From Herbaspirillum sp. 3R11 (lineage in GTDB: Bacteria; Pseudomonadota; Gammaproteobacteria; Burkholderiales; Burkholderiaceae_D), in contig NZ_SPNJ01000001.1 in NCBI RefSeq assembly GCF_004563925.1, positions 1,426,001-1,490,000 on the forward strand: DNA of 64,000 nt, given 5' to 3'. Below are positions 20,936-29,806 of this stretch, one piece after another. A program made the position numbers and the translations under genes. The notes below the pieces were generated by a model. The model saw only the letters and a list, made by a program, of their open reading frames with translations. It did not search any database and had not been told where the DNA came from. Numbering within the stretch: the stretch's first letter is position 1; each line of letters starts with the position of its first letter.

Positions 20936-22294
20936 ATGAATACAACGACTACACCTGTAAATGCGTTCATCGATATCGGAAAGACGCTCGACGATGGACT
21001 GTATACGACCATGCAGAAAATCGTGGTCTGCCTGGCGGCGCTGTCGATCGTGCTGGACGGTTTTGACGGCCAGCTGATCGGCTTTGCGATCCCGGTGCTG
21101 ATCAAGGAATGGGGCATCACGCGCGGCGCTTTTGCGCCGGCGGTGGCGGCCGGCCTGATCGGCATGGCGATCGGCAGCGCATGCGCCGGCTTGTTCGCGG
21201 ACCGCTTCGGCCGTCGCTGGGCCGTGATCGGCAGCGTGTTCGTCTTTGGCGCTGCCACTTGCGCCATTGGACTGGCTCCCGATGTCTTCACCATTGCGGT
21301 GCTGCGCTTCATCGCCGGCCTGGGAATCGGCGGCGCCCTGCCCAGCTCCACCACGATGACGGCTGAATTTACGCCGACGCGCTATCGCACCGTGGCCGTC
21401 ACCGCCACCATCGTTTGCGTGCCGCTGGGCGGCATGCTGGCGGGCCTGTTTTCCAGCGTGGTGATTCCGGCCTACGGCTGGCGCGCCTTGTTTTTCATCG
21501 GCGGCGCATTGCCTCTGGCAGTGACCGTGCTGTTGCTGCTGACACTGCCGGAGTCGCCGCGCTATCTGGCGCATCAGCGGCATCGTTGGCCCGAGTTGCG
21601 GAAGCTGCTGGCGCGGCTGTCCAGGCCGGTGCCTGCCGATGCGACATTTATCGATGCCGCCGAGCAAAAGAATGAACAGCGTGAAGGTTTCAGATCTCTC
21701 TTCGGCACGCACAAGACGCGCGATACGCTGGCGCTGTGGGCGGCATTTTTCATGTGCCTGCTGGCGATCTACAGCGCCTTCAGCTGGCTGCCGACCATGC
21801 TGGCCGCAGAAGGCCTCAGCGTCAGCATCGCAGGTTCCGGACTGACCGCCTACAACCTCGGCGGCGTCATCGGCGCCTTGAGCTGCGCGGTGGCGATCAC
21901 ACGCTTCGGCTCACGTCTGCCCTTGATTGCCTGCGCTGCGGGCGGCGTCACCAGCGCCGTGATCTTGCTCAGCATTGATGCGTCGAACCATACCAATATG
22001 TTCATCTTCGGGCTGGGCGTGCATGGGATGTTCGTCAATGCGGTCCAATCAACCATGTATCCACTGTGCGCCTACATCTATCCAACCAATGTACGCGCCA
22101 CCGGCACCGCGTCGGCGCTGGCCTTCGGACGCATCGGCGCCATCCTGAGCGCTTTCGCCGGCGCGACCATCATCACGGCAACCGGCGCAACCGGCTATCT
22201 GGCGATGCTCGGAACGGCCATGGCCTTCGTACTGATCGCGCTGGTCGTGGTGCGGAATCACATCCCGCGACCTGCATCGACAAAGCCGATCTGA
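20936..22294 (+). CDS. MFS aromatic acid:H+ symporter (PcaK/BenK-like)
   Basis: 452 residues, 12 predicted membrane helices. The first helix contains DGFDGQLIGFAIPVL, where the D-G-x-D motif is the hallmark of the aromatic acid/H+ symporter (AAHS) family. The loop 2-3 motif is GLFADRFGRRWAVI. GGAGG lies five bases before the ATG. Its position between pobA and the benzoylformate decarboxylase suggests uptake of 4-hydroxybenzoate, or more likely of the upstream substrate (hydroxymandelate or hydroxybenzoylformate). Which compound it carries cannot be read from the sequence. Confidence 0.88.
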   Translation: MNTTTTPVNAFIDIGKTLDDGLYTTMQKIVVCLAALSIVLDGFDGQLIGFAIPVLIKEWGITRGAFAPAVAAGLIGMAIGSACAGLFADRFGRRWAVIGSVFVFGAATCAIGLAPDVFTIAVLRFIAGLGIGGALPSSTTMTAEFTPTRYRTVAVTATIVCVPLGGMLAGLFSSVVIPAYGWRALFFIGGALPLAVTVLLLLTLPESPRYLAHQRHRWPELRKLLARLSRPVPADATFIDAAEQKNEQREGFRSLFGTHKTRDTLALWAAFFMCLLAIYSAFSWLPTMLAAEGLSVSIAGSGLTAYNLGGVIGALSCAVAITRFGSRLPLIACAAGGVTSAVILLSIDASNHTNMFIFGLGVHGMFVNAVQSTMYPLCAYIYPTNVRATGTASALAFGRIGAILSAFAGATIITATGATGYLAMLGTAMAFVLIALVVVRNHIPRPASTKPI

Positions 22295-22342
22295 GTCTCT
22301 TGCTTGCTTTCCCACCCTTCATTGCCAACAGGAGAATGTTCC

Positions 22343-23944
22343 GTGAGTCTTCCATCCCCTACTGCTCCAACTGCTCCAACTACCGTCCGCGACGCCGTCA
22401 TCGATCTGATGCGCCAATTCGGCATGACCTCCGTATTCGGCAATCCCGGCTCAACCGAACTGCCGATGTTCCGTAATTTCCCCGAGGATTTCCGTTATGT
22501 GCTGGGCTTGCAGGAGGCCGTTGTGGTCGGCATGGCCGACGGCTATGCACAAGCCACCCGCAACGCATCACTGGTGAACCTGCACTCGGCCGCCGGCGTC
22601 GGCAACGCCATGGGCAATATCTTTACCGCGCACAAGAACCGGACGCCGATGGTCATCACCGCCGGCCAGCAGGCGCGTTCCATTTTGCCTTTCGATCCTT
22701 TTTTGTCGTCAGCACAAGCGACCGAACTGCCCAAGCCCTACGTCAAATGGAGCATTGAACCCGCTCGCGCCGAAGACGTCCCCCTGGCCTTCGCCCGCGC
22801 CTATTACCTTGCAATGATGCCGCCGCGCGGGCCGGTCCTGATCTCGATACCGGCCGACGACTGGGATCGCCCGGCGGAACTCCTGTCCGCGCGACGCGTC
22901 AGTACCGAGCTACGCGCCGAGCCATTGCTGCTCGACCAGATCGGCAGCACGCTCGACGCCAGTCGGCGCCCCGCCTTCGTGGTCGGCGCCGCGGTTGATC
23001 GCGACAACGCGTGGGACGCCGTCGTACAACTGGCGGAAAAACACAACGCGTGTGTCTGGGCGGCGCCGATGTCGGGGCGCTGCAGTTTTCCGGAAAACCA
23101 TCGCCTGTTTGCCGGCTTCCTGCCCGCAATGCGTGAAAAAATCGTGCAGCTGCTTGAAGGACATGACTGCGTCTTTGCACTCGGCGCGCCTGCATTCACC
23201 TATCACATCGAAGGCAGCGGCCCGCACATCCCGGCAGGCGCCACACTTTGCCAGCTTACCGACGATCCGGCTACGGCCGCTTGGACACCGCTGGGGACCT
23301 CGGCGCTGGGCAGCATCCGCCTGAGCGTGCTGGACCTGCTGGCGCGGCCGTCCCAGCCCAATCGTCCGTTGCCCGTCGCGCGCGCAATCCCGCCGCGGGC
23401 AGAGCCGTCCGAAGTCATCTCCGTCGCCTATGCGTTGCAGACCTTGTCCGAGGTCAGGGTAGCAACCGACATCGTGGTGGAAGAAGCGCCGAGCGCACGA
23501 TCCGTCATGCAAAAGTATCTGCCGATCACGCGCAGCGAGGGCTTCTTCACGATGGATAGCGGCGGTCTCGGCTATGGCATGCCGGCTGCGGTCGGGGTCT
23601 CCCTGGCCAAGCCAGGCGCACGCATCATCGGCATCTTCGGCGATGGTTCCAGCATGTATTCGATCCAGTCGTTATGGAGCGCAGCGCAGGCCAAATTGCC
23701 GATGACGTTCATCATCCTGAACAATCGCCGCTACGCGGCCTTGCAAGACTTTGCGCCGGTCTTCGGCTTTGCCGACACTGACGTCGTGCAAGGAACCGAA
23801 CTGCCTGCCATCGATTTCGTGGCGCTGGCCAACGGCATGGGCTGCAACGCGGTGCGCGTATCGGAAGCATCGACACTGCGCGATACCTTGCTGCAGGCAC
23901 TGAGTTCAGCCACTCCCATGCTCGTGGAAATCGAGGTGGCATGA
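22343..23944 (+). CDS. mdlC: Thiamine-diphosphate benzoylformate decarboxylase
   Basis: 533 residues from a GTG at 22343, which has AGGAG eight bases upstream. An earlier in-frame ATG lacks a site. It aligns by eye with Pseudomonas putida BFD (528 residues). VFGNPGSTELP holds the active-site Ser (Ser37), LQEAVVVGMADGYAQA the cofactor Glu (Glu58) and NLHSAAG the active-site His (His81). APAFTYH corresponds to the second catalytic His. The ThDP-binding motif is GDGSSMYSIQSLWSAAQ...NNRRY. The enzyme decarboxylates an aryl 2-oxoacid to the aldehyde. With pobA and an aldehyde dehydrogenase in the same operon, 4-hydroxybenzoylformate is the most economical substrate. Confidence 0.88.
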   Translation: MSLPSPTAPTAPTTVRDAVIDLMRQFGMTSVFGNPGSTELPMFRNFPEDFRYVLGLQEAVVVGMADGYAQATRNASLVNLHSAAGVGNAMGNIFTAHKNRTPMVITAGQQARSILPFDPFLSSAQATELPKPYVKWSIEPARAEDVPLAFARAYYLAMMPPRGPVLISIPADDWDRPAELLSARRVSTELRAEPLLLDQIGSTLDASRRPAFVVGAAVDRDNAWDAVVQLAEKHNACVWAAPMSGRCSFPENHRLFAGFLPAMREKIVQLLEGHDCVFALGAPAFTYHIEGSGPHIPAGATLCQLTDDPATAAWTPLGTSALGSIRLSVLDLLARPSQPNRPLPVARAIPPRAEPSEVISVAYALQTLSEVRVATDIVVEEAPSARSVMQKYLPITRSEGFFTMDSGGLGYGMPAAVGVSLAKPGARIIGIFGDGSSMYSIQSLWSAAQAKLPMTFIILNNRRYAALQDFAPVFGFADTDVVQGTELPAIDFVALANGMGCNAVRVSEASTLRDTLLQALSSATPMLVEIEVA

Positions 23945-25395
23945 TGCACACCATCACGATGTCAATCAACGGCGAACGCACCGCAGCCCGCAACGGCGCC
24001 ACCTTTGAACGCCGCAATCCCCTCGATGGGCAAGTCGCGACCCGCGCCCCGGCTGCCATGATCGACGATGTCGTTCAGGCAGTCGAGGCCGCAGCCGCGG
24101 CATTTCCGGCCTGGTCGGCAACCGGTCCGGGAGAACGCCGGGCGTTGCTGATGAAAGCGGCACAGGCGCTTGAGGCCAAAGGGAACGCATTCGCCGCCGC
24201 CATGGCCGCCGAAACCGGTGCATCGGGCATCTGGGCCAGCTTCAACGTACATCTCGCCGCCAATATCCTGGTCGAAGCGGCCGCACTGACCACGCAGATC
24301 AGCGGCGAGGTGATCCCGTCCGATCTGCCCGGCAATCTGGCGATGGGCATTCGCCAGGCTGCGGGCGTGGTGCTGGGCATCGCACCATGGAACGCGCCCG
24401 TCATTCTCGGCGTGCGCGCCATCGCGGTGCCGCTGGCCTGTGGCAATACCGTGGTCCTCAAAGGCTCCGAATTGTGCCCGGCCACGCACGGCCTGATCAT
24501 TGATGCGATGCAGGAAGCCGGCTTGCCCAAAGGCGTAGTCAACTTCGTCACCAACGCACCGGCCGATGCTGCCGCCGTAGTGGAGGCGATGATCGCGCAT
24601 CCCGCAGTACGCCGCATCAACTTCACCGGCTCGACCCGGGTCGGCAAAGTCATTGCCCGGCATTGCGCCACCTACCTGAAGCCCGCCGTGCTGGAGCTGG
24701 GCGGCAAAGCGCCGTTGTTGGTGCTGGATGACGCCGACCTGGATGCGGCAGTCAACGGCGTCACGTTCGGCGCTTTCGCCAATTCGGGGCAAATTTGCAT
24801 GTCCACCGAACGCATCATTGTCGATCAGCAGATTGCCGATGAGTTTGTCCGACGCCTGGTCGCGAAAGCCAGCACATTGCCGCTCGGTGATCCGCGCGAC
24901 GGCCCGGTGGTGCTTGGCGCAGTCATAGACCAGACGACGGTCATCCGCTGCAATGCACTGATCGACGACGCCCTCGCCAAAGGCGCCACGCTGCTGTGCG
25001 GCGGTAAAGCCGACAGCACACTGATGCCGGCCACCCTGCTGGACCACGTCACGCCCGACATGAACATCTACAGCCAGGAATCCTTCGGCCCCGTCAAGGG
25101 AATAGTACGTGTCAGCGGCGACGACGCCGCCATTGCCTGCGCCAACGACAATGAGTATGGCTTGTCGTCCGCCGTATTCAGCCGCGACACGGCACGTGCG
25201 TTGCGTGTCGCCCAGCGCATCGCTTCCGGCATTTGCCATATCAACGGCGCCACCGTCCACGACGAACCGCAGATGCCGTTCGGCGGCGTCAAAGGCAGCG
25301 GCATCGGTCATTTCGGCGGCAAGGCCGGCATCGACGCCTTTACCGATTTGCGCTGGATCACGGTGCAGACCACGCCTCGCCACTATCCATTCTGA
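23941..25395 (+). CDS. Aldehyde dehydrogenase, benzaldehyde/vanillin type
   Basis: 484 residues, overlapping the decarboxylase stop by four bases (ATGA), so translationally coupled. ALDH superfamily features: GIAPWNAPV near 150, FTGSTRVGK (NAD-binding), catalytic Glu252 in LELGGK and nucleophile Cys286 in SGQICMSTER. The NSGQICMST variant and overall pattern resemble the vanillin/salicylaldehyde/benzaldehyde dehydrogenase branch. It would oxidise the (4-hydroxy)benzaldehyde released by the preceding decarboxylase to (4-hydroxy)benzoate, feeding PobA. The assignment to an aromatic aldehyde is from context and family. The exact ring substitution is inferred. Confidence 0.88.
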   Translation: MMHTITMSINGERTAARNGATFERRNPLDGQVATRAPAAMIDDVVQAVEAAAAAFPAWSATGPGERRALLMKAAQALEAKGNAFAAAMAAETGASGIWASFNVHLAANILVEAAALTTQISGEVIPSDLPGNLAMGIRQAAGVVLGIAPWNAPVILGVRAIAVPLACGNTVVLKGSELCPATHGLIIDAMQEAGLPKGVVNFVTNAPADAAAVVEAMIAHPAVRRINFTGSTRVGKVIARHCATYLKPAVLELGGKAPLLVLDDADLDAAVNGVTFGAFANSGQICMSTERIIVDQQIADEFVRRLVAKASTLPLGDPRDGPVVLGAVIDQTTVIRCNALIDDALAKGATLLCGGKADSTLMPATLLDHVTPDMNIYSQESFGPVKGIVRVSGDDAAIACANDNEYGLSSAVFSRDTARALRVAQRIASGICHINGATVHDEPQMPFGGVKGSGIGHFGGKAGIDAFTDLRWITVQTTPRHYPF

Positions 25396-25404
25396 AAGTC
25401 ACCA

Positions 25405-26337
25405 ATGAACAAAATCATGATTGTCGGCGCCGGCGCCATGGGCTGCCTGTTCGGCGCCAGGCTCGCGCTGGCCGCCTACGACGTAACGCTGATCGATGTA
25501 TGGCGTGAACATATTGACGCCATCAATACCGCCGGATTGAAACTTGACGCGGACGACGGCGAACAGACCGTGCGCATCAAGGCGGGCCATGCCGGGGACG
25601 TCGCTTTCCGGCCGGATCTGGTCATTGTGTTTACCAAAACGCTGCATACGGCGACAGCCCTCGAATCCGTTCGTCATTTATTCGGAGAGCAAACCCACCT
25701 GCTCACCTTGCAAAATGGATTGGGCAATGTTGAAACACTAGGCAGATTCGCCACGGCTGAACGGATAATGCACGGTGTCACCAACTATCCCAGCGACCTG
25801 AAAGGTCCCGGCCACGTGTCATCGCATGGCACCGGCTATATCCGTATTTATGGTGCGGACGGTCAATGCACCGATGCCCACAGGGCGACAGCCGATGCTT
25901 TGTGCGCGGCCGGATTCAATTGCACCCTGGACGTGAATGTCGAGCGCGCCATTTGGGAAAAGGTGGCCTTCAATGCCGCGATGAACAGCCTGACCGCCGT
26001 CACCGGCATGACGGTCGGCGAAGTCGGTGCGAGTACGTCCGGCCCGTTGCTGGCCAGGCAGATCGTCGCCGAAACAGCCAACGTGGCCCGCGCCAAAAAC
26101 ATCGTGATCGACGCGGACGCGATCTGGCAATCGATCCGCACCGTATTTGTCGAACACGCGCGACACAAGCCTTCGATGCTGCAGGATATTCTGCAGGGAC
26201 GGGCTACCGAGATTGAGTCCATCAACGGCGCCATTATTGCCACGGCGCGCGCTCACAACGTCCCGGCGCCTGTCACTGAAACGCTGTGCCATCTGGTGCG
26301 CATGATCGAACAAAAACCGGCCGCCTCGCCTGGCTAG
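25405..26337 (+). CDS. PanE/ApbA-family 2-oxoacid reductase, possible D-mandelate dehydrogenase
   Basis: 310 residues. The Rossmann motif GAGAMG follows the start directly. LQNGLGN, the Lys in WEKVAFNAAMNSL and the Glu in TEIESINGAI are the catalytic and structural motifs of ketopantoate reductases. It begins nine bases after the aldehyde dehydrogenase stop and is the last gene of the pobA operon. A pantothenate enzyme there would be odd. Enterococcal D-mandelate dehydrogenases belong to this same PanE-related family, so oxidation of D-(4-hydroxy)mandelate to the benzoylformate is an attractive alternative. Sequence alone cannot separate the two functions. Confidence 0.8.
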   Translation: MNKIMIVGAGAMGCLFGARLALAAYDVTLIDVWREHIDAINTAGLKLDADDGEQTVRIKAGHAGDVAFRPDLVIVFTKTLHTATALESVRHLFGEQTHLLTLQNGLGNVETLGRFATAERIMHGVTNYPSDLKGPGHVSSHGTGYIRIYGADGQCTDAHRATADALCAAGFNCTLDVNVERAIWEKVAFNAAMNSLTAVTGMTVGEVGASTSGPLLARQIVAETANVARAKNIVIDADAIWQSIRTVFVEHARHKPSMLQDILQGRATEIESINGAIIATARAHNVPAPVTETLCHLVRMIEQKPAASPG

Positions 26338-26357
26338 TCAAGTCAGACGATCAGAAT

Positions 26358-27689
26358 CTATTTTCCCAGCCGGGCGGTCTTGCTGATGAAGGCAAAAATC
26401 ATCACCGTCGCCATCAATTCGACAATGGCGATGGTGGTCAGGCCTTTGCCGTATTGCCCGGTGGTGGTTTTGAGATAGCCCAGCAGCTGCGGCGAAAAAT
26501 ACCCAGCCAGATTGGCCACCGAATTGATCACCGCCAGGCCGACCACGATCGCCGTACCCGACAGGAAACGTCCCGGCAATTGCCAGAACACCGGGATCGC
26601 GCCCATCGTGCCGGCCGATGACAGCGCCAGCGCGAACACCACGCCTGCGGCGCTCTTCTCGCCCAGGAAATACGCCGCCAACAGCAAGCCCAGCGCGCCG
26701 ATGGCCGCCGCCACGGCGGTGTGGATGCGGACTTCCTTGTTGCGGTCCGAAAGATAGCCGTTGAGCAGCATCCCGAACCAGCCGCAGCAATAAATCCCGC
26801 CCATTACCCAGCCCAGCGTCTTGATGTCGGTGAAGCCGACTTCCTTCACCAGGCTCGGGCCGTAATAGACCAGCGTGGCGTTGCCGGCGATGATGCAGAA
26901 AAACACGGCGATCAGCGCCCACATGCGCGCACTGCGCAGCGAAGCGAAGAAGCTGTGCTCGCGCGGACCCAGCGCCTGGTCTTCGGCGGCCAGTTCGATT
27001 TCGACATGTTCCTTTTCTCGCTCGCTGAGCCAGTGCGCATCACGCGGACGATCGGTCAACAGGAAATACGCCGCCACACCGGCCAGGATCGACGGAATAC
27101 CTTCGATCACGAACAGCCATTGCCACCCTTTGTAGCCGCCCATGCCCTGCGACAACTCCATGATGTAAGCCGCCAGCGGGCTGCCGACCACCAGCGACAC
27201 CGCCGAGGCCGACACGAAAATCCCCAGCGCCTTGCCGCGCCGGTGCGTCGGCAGCCAATAGGTCAGATAGAGGATCACGCCGGGTTGCAGGCCGGCTTCA
27301 AACGCGCCCATCAGGAAGCGCAGGAAATAGAACTGCGTCGCCGTCTGCACCCACGCCATCAGCACGCAGGTGATGCCCCAGCCGATGGTGATGCGCATGA
27401 TGGTCTTGCGCGCGCCGAATTTTTGCAGCGCCAGGTTGCTCGGCACTTCGAAGATGAAATAGCCGATGAAGAAGATCCCGGCACCGGCGCCATAGACAGC
27501 GTCCGACCATTGCAGGTCGCTCATCATGGTCAGCTTGGCGAAGCCGACATTGACGCGGTCGACCCAGGCCAGGAACCAGATCAATGTGACGAACGGGACG
27601 ATGCGCCAGATGACGCGACGGAAGGTGACGTCGCGCTCTTCCGTGGCGTTGTCGATGTGGGCAGGCGCGGCTGCGGCGATGGTGTTCAT
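26358..27689 (-). CDS. MFS transporter, anion:cation symporter (ACS) family
   Basis: 443 residues, 12 predicted helices. The start region (RRVIWRIVPFVTLIWFLAWVDRVNVGFAKLTM) is the classical ACS signature shared with tartrate, hexuronate and phthalate permeases. A central cytoplasmic loop separates the two six-helix halves. It converges on the PanE-like gene with only a 20-base gap, so it is not part of that operon, though it may serve the same aromatic or hydroxy-acid substrates. The upstream region 27690-27864 contains no gene. Confidence 0.87.
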   Translation of the reverse strand: MNTIAAAAPAHIDNATEERDVTFRRVIWRIVPFVTLIWFLAWVDRVNVGFAKLTMMSDLQWSDAVYGAGAGIFFIGYFIFEVPSNLALQKFGARKTIMRITIGWGITCVLMAWVQTATQFYFLRFLMGAFEAGLQPGVILYLTYWLPTHRRGKALGIFVSASAVSLVVGSPLAAYIMELSQGMGGYKGWQWLFVIEGIPSILAGVAAYFLLTDRPRDAHWLSEREKEHVEIELAAEDQALGPREHSFFASLRSARMWALIAVFFCIIAGNATLVYYGPSLVKEVGFTDIKTLGWVMGGIYCCGWFGMLLNGYLSDRNKEVRIHTAVAAAIGALGLLLAAYFLGEKSAAGVVFALALSSAGTMGAIPVFWQLPGRFLSGTAIVVGLAVINSVANLAGYFSPQLLGYLKTTTGQYGKGLTTIAIVELMATVMIFAFISKTARLGK

Positions 27690-27864
27690 GGGCTCCCCTG
27701 TCTTGGATGAATCGAATCCGTGACGGCACCTCGATTTGCACCACTGCTGTGCAAATCAGCGAAGTTTGCCGTCCTGTTCCAGGCAAGCAGCATCCATGCC
27801 ACTGCCGGAACGGGACCTCATCCGAATGTCGGGGAAAATTGTTGGAAAAAACTGTTGAGAGAGA

Positions 27865-28503
27865 CTATAGCGAGCTGCCCCGGTCCGGAAAGCGCAAGGC
27901 AAAGCCTCGCTGCGCCTTGCTGACATTGCTCGGCGCCAGGGGAATCGCCTGCCGCAGCGCCTGCGAAAACGCCAGCAGCTCATCGGTCTGACCCGATTTC
28001 AGTTCCAGTTCAATCTCGCAGATCGGCAGCGTGCGACCGCCCGCTTCGACCACGCCCTGGTCGAGCGCCAGTTCAACTTCAGTGCCCTGCGGCAGGCGCA
28101 ATTGCCATGCTGTACGGCGAAAACTGGTGGTGAAGACTGCCTCCAATTGCGCTGCCAGCCCGGGCAATTCCAACGCGGCGCGGGCAGCCGGGTTGTCGAC
28201 CAACGGCAGCAGTTGGTCCAGCGCAATCTGCGGACCGGCCACTTCGCATTCCCATTCATGGCGTTGATGCAGGCCCGCCGCGACGCTGCCGCCGCCCTTG
28301 TAAGTCTGGATCCACAATGCTCCGGCCTTGCGCACGCGCAGCGCCGAGCGGTGCTGCTTCAGATGCAACGCAGGCGTGTCGAAATAGGTGCTGAACAGGT
28401 CTTGCGATTCCGGCGCCGCGATGGCGTGTTGCTGCAGCAAGGGCAAGGCGCAGAAAGCCGCCACATCTTCGGTGGCGATAAGTAATTTGAGTTCGATTTC
28501 CAT
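27865..28503 (-). CDS. CYTH-domain protein (triphosphatase/adenylate cyclase fold)
   Basis: 212 residues. It starts MEIELKL, the E-x-E-x-K metal/triphosphate motif that defines CYTH. Further tunnel residues appear in YFDTPALHL, ALRVRK, IQTYKG, EWECEV and, at the end, ICEIELELKSG. Proteobacterial CYTH proteins of the YgiF type hydrolyse inorganic triphosphate, often with a CHAD domain. Here the CHAD domain is absent. The start lies only 12 bases from a palindromic element, and no AGGAG-like site is visible before the ATG. Translation may thus be weak, or directed by the element sequence. Confidence 0.85.
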   Translation of the reverse strand: MEIELKLLIATEDVAAFCALPLLQQHAIAAPESQDLFSTYFDTPALHLKQHRSALRVRKAGALWIQTYKGGGSVAAGLHQRHEWECEVAGPQIALDQLLPLVDNPAARAALELPGLAAQLEAVFTTSFRRTAWQLRLPQGTEVELALDQGVVEAGGRTLPICEIELELKSGQTDELLAFSQALRQAIPLAPSNVSKAQRGFALRFPDRGSSL

Positions 28504-28514
28504 GGCCGGGAGTT

Positions 28515-28783
28515 TAAACTCATTTCATCAATAGGCGTGAGATGCGTTCTTCCCAGAAAGGGTGCTGGCAAGGCGTGCGACGCGTCGTGTGCCCAGGCAC
28601 ACGCAAGGAGCGCAACGCGGCCAGCGCCCTTTCTGGGAAGAACCCGGAGGGAGCGGCCTGTTTGGGCGATCTGCTGCGTTACGACCCGGAGTCAAGACGC
28701 CCAGTCTTGACTCCGGGTCGCGCCTTGCATCTCATCCCAAACAGGGCAAGCTCGCACTCACGCCTATTGGTGAAATGAGTTTA
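28515..28783. mobile_element. MITE-like palindromic element with 27-base terminal inverted repeats
   Basis: The ends 28515-28541 and 28757-28783 are inverted repeats of each other with one mismatch in 27. Each ends in TA, consistent with a TA target duplication as made by IS630/mariner-type elements. Inside are nested inverted repeats. A 24-base pair (28546-28569 with 28620-28643, one mismatch) encloses a small hairpin at 28586-28603. A 17-base perfect hairpin (28682-28698 with 28704-28720) is enclosed by a 9-base pair (28658-28666 with 28736-28744). There is no transposase gene. The element fills most of the divergent region between the CYTH gene and the next gene. Confidence 0.8.
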
Positions 28784-28831
28784 TCTGCAAACCTGTCGTA
28801 TCATGGCGGACTTTGCTTCATTGAGTCCCTC

Positions 28832-29353
28832 ATGTCCGACCTCGTACCCGAATCCCCCGATACTGAAGAACCCGCCACCGACATTTCCGACGTGATCCAG
28901 GAGCCGCGCCTGTGGCGCGATGAAGGCTGGACCGCGCGCATCATCAAGAACGACGACGATGACGGCTGGGCAGTGGAGATGACGCGTGAAGGCGAACGCG
29001 AACCGACGCTGATCGGTCCGTGGACCATGGGCCGCGACAAGAAGAACCCGAAACCGATGGACAAGAACGCCTTCAACACGCTGGTGAAGACGGCCTCGGA
29101 ATTCCGCCGCCGCAGCGAGCAGCAATTGCATGCGCAATTGCACAAGCACGTGACTGTCGACGGTCCGGAAGGCAGCATCAAGGTGACGCTGGATATCGTG
29201 CCCGACGACGACTTTCCCTACGCCGACCTGAAGGCCTGGGACGAGATGGGTGAGATGCTGGCCAAGGCGCAGGTCGCGCCCAACTTCAAACTGAGCGCCG
29301 CCAGCGCTGAACGCTGGGTTGAAGGCGGCTATCGCAAGCCGACATCAGGTTAA
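28832..29353 (+). CDS. Conserved hypothetical protein
   Basis: 173 residues from MSDLVPESPD. No signal peptide or membrane segment. It is acidic at the N-terminus (PDTEEPATDISD), with a central WRDEGWTARIIKNDDDDGWAVEM segment and a later helical NTLVKTASEFRRRSEQQLHAQLH. I do not recognise a functional domain. It looks cytoplasmic and conserved-type, with coding bias like its neighbours. The open frame extends upstream to 28562 through the palindromic element, but that part is not credible coding sequence. The promoter must lie within or overlap the element. Confidence 0.7.
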   Translation: MSDLVPESPDTEEPATDISDVIQEPRLWRDEGWTARIIKNDDDDGWAVEMTREGEREPTLIGPWTMGRDKKNPKPMDKNAFNTLVKTASEFRRRSEQQLHAQLHKHVTVDGPEGSIKVTLDIVPDDDFPYADLKAWDEMGEMLAKAQVAPNFKLSAASAERWVEGGYRKPTSG

Positions 29354-29390
29354 GAACGCAGAGTCTTGACGCAATAAAATCCTGATCCAA

Positions 29391-29421
29391 TAAAAAACGG
29401 CAGACGAAAAGTCTGCCGTTT
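29391..29421 (-). terminator. Rho-independent terminator, minus strand
   Basis: AAACGGCAGAC (29395-29405) pairs with GTCTGCCGTTT (29411-29421). On the minus strand the hairpin is followed by TTTTTTA. It serves the small minus-strand gene ending at 29446 and may act weakly in the other direction. Confidence 0.85.
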
Positions 29422-29445
29422 GAGTTTGCGCGCTTCTTTATTCTG

Positions 29446-29649
29446 TCAGACCCGGTAAATCTTTTCGCCGGTCTGGACAATCTTGAATTTGGCGTCCGAC
29501 AAGGGATCGAGCGCGCGGCCGTCAGCCAGCTTGTAGGTCTTCCCGGGCGGAGCGGCCTTATCTGCTTCTTCCAAGGCCGTCTCGTACACCTCGACGTGAT
29601 AAGCGCCTCCTGTCTTGCCTTTGGCGTCAAATTTTTCAACCAAATCCAT
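29446..29649 (-). CDS. Small hypothetical protein
   Basis: 67 residues, soluble, beginning MDLVEKFDAKG. A strong ribosome site (GAGGAG, six bases upstream) and its own terminator support a real gene. The sequence reads like a small beta-rich domain (YHVEVYETALEE, KTYKLADGRAL, FKIVQTGEKIYRV). No family is recognised. It stands alone between convergent and divergent neighbours. Confidence 0.7.
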   Translation of the reverse strand: MDLVEKFDAKGKTGGAYHVEVYETALEEADKAAPPGKTYKLADGRALDPLSDAKFKIVQTGEKIYRV

Positions 29650-29806
29650 ATGCGTCTCCTCGTGGTTTTCAGGTCAGTGCTGCCTATAAAGATAGCAGAT
29701 TTATTTTTCTGTGCGACAGAGATTTGCAGATATTTATAAGGCATTCCCACCGCATCGTGAAAACATGGAAAACTAGCTGTTCTTCCGACTCGCCCACCCG
29801 GTCCCG

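Noticed and set aside
23962..25383. 473-codon minus-strand frame opposite the aldehyde dehydrogenase
   Set aside because: No domain and shadow-type composition; the plus-strand gene has catalytic Cys and Glu in place.
28562..28831. In-frame extension of the hypothetical gene through the palindromic element
   Set aside because: The translation of the inverted repeats is not protein-like, and the ATG at 28832 gives a normal acidic start.
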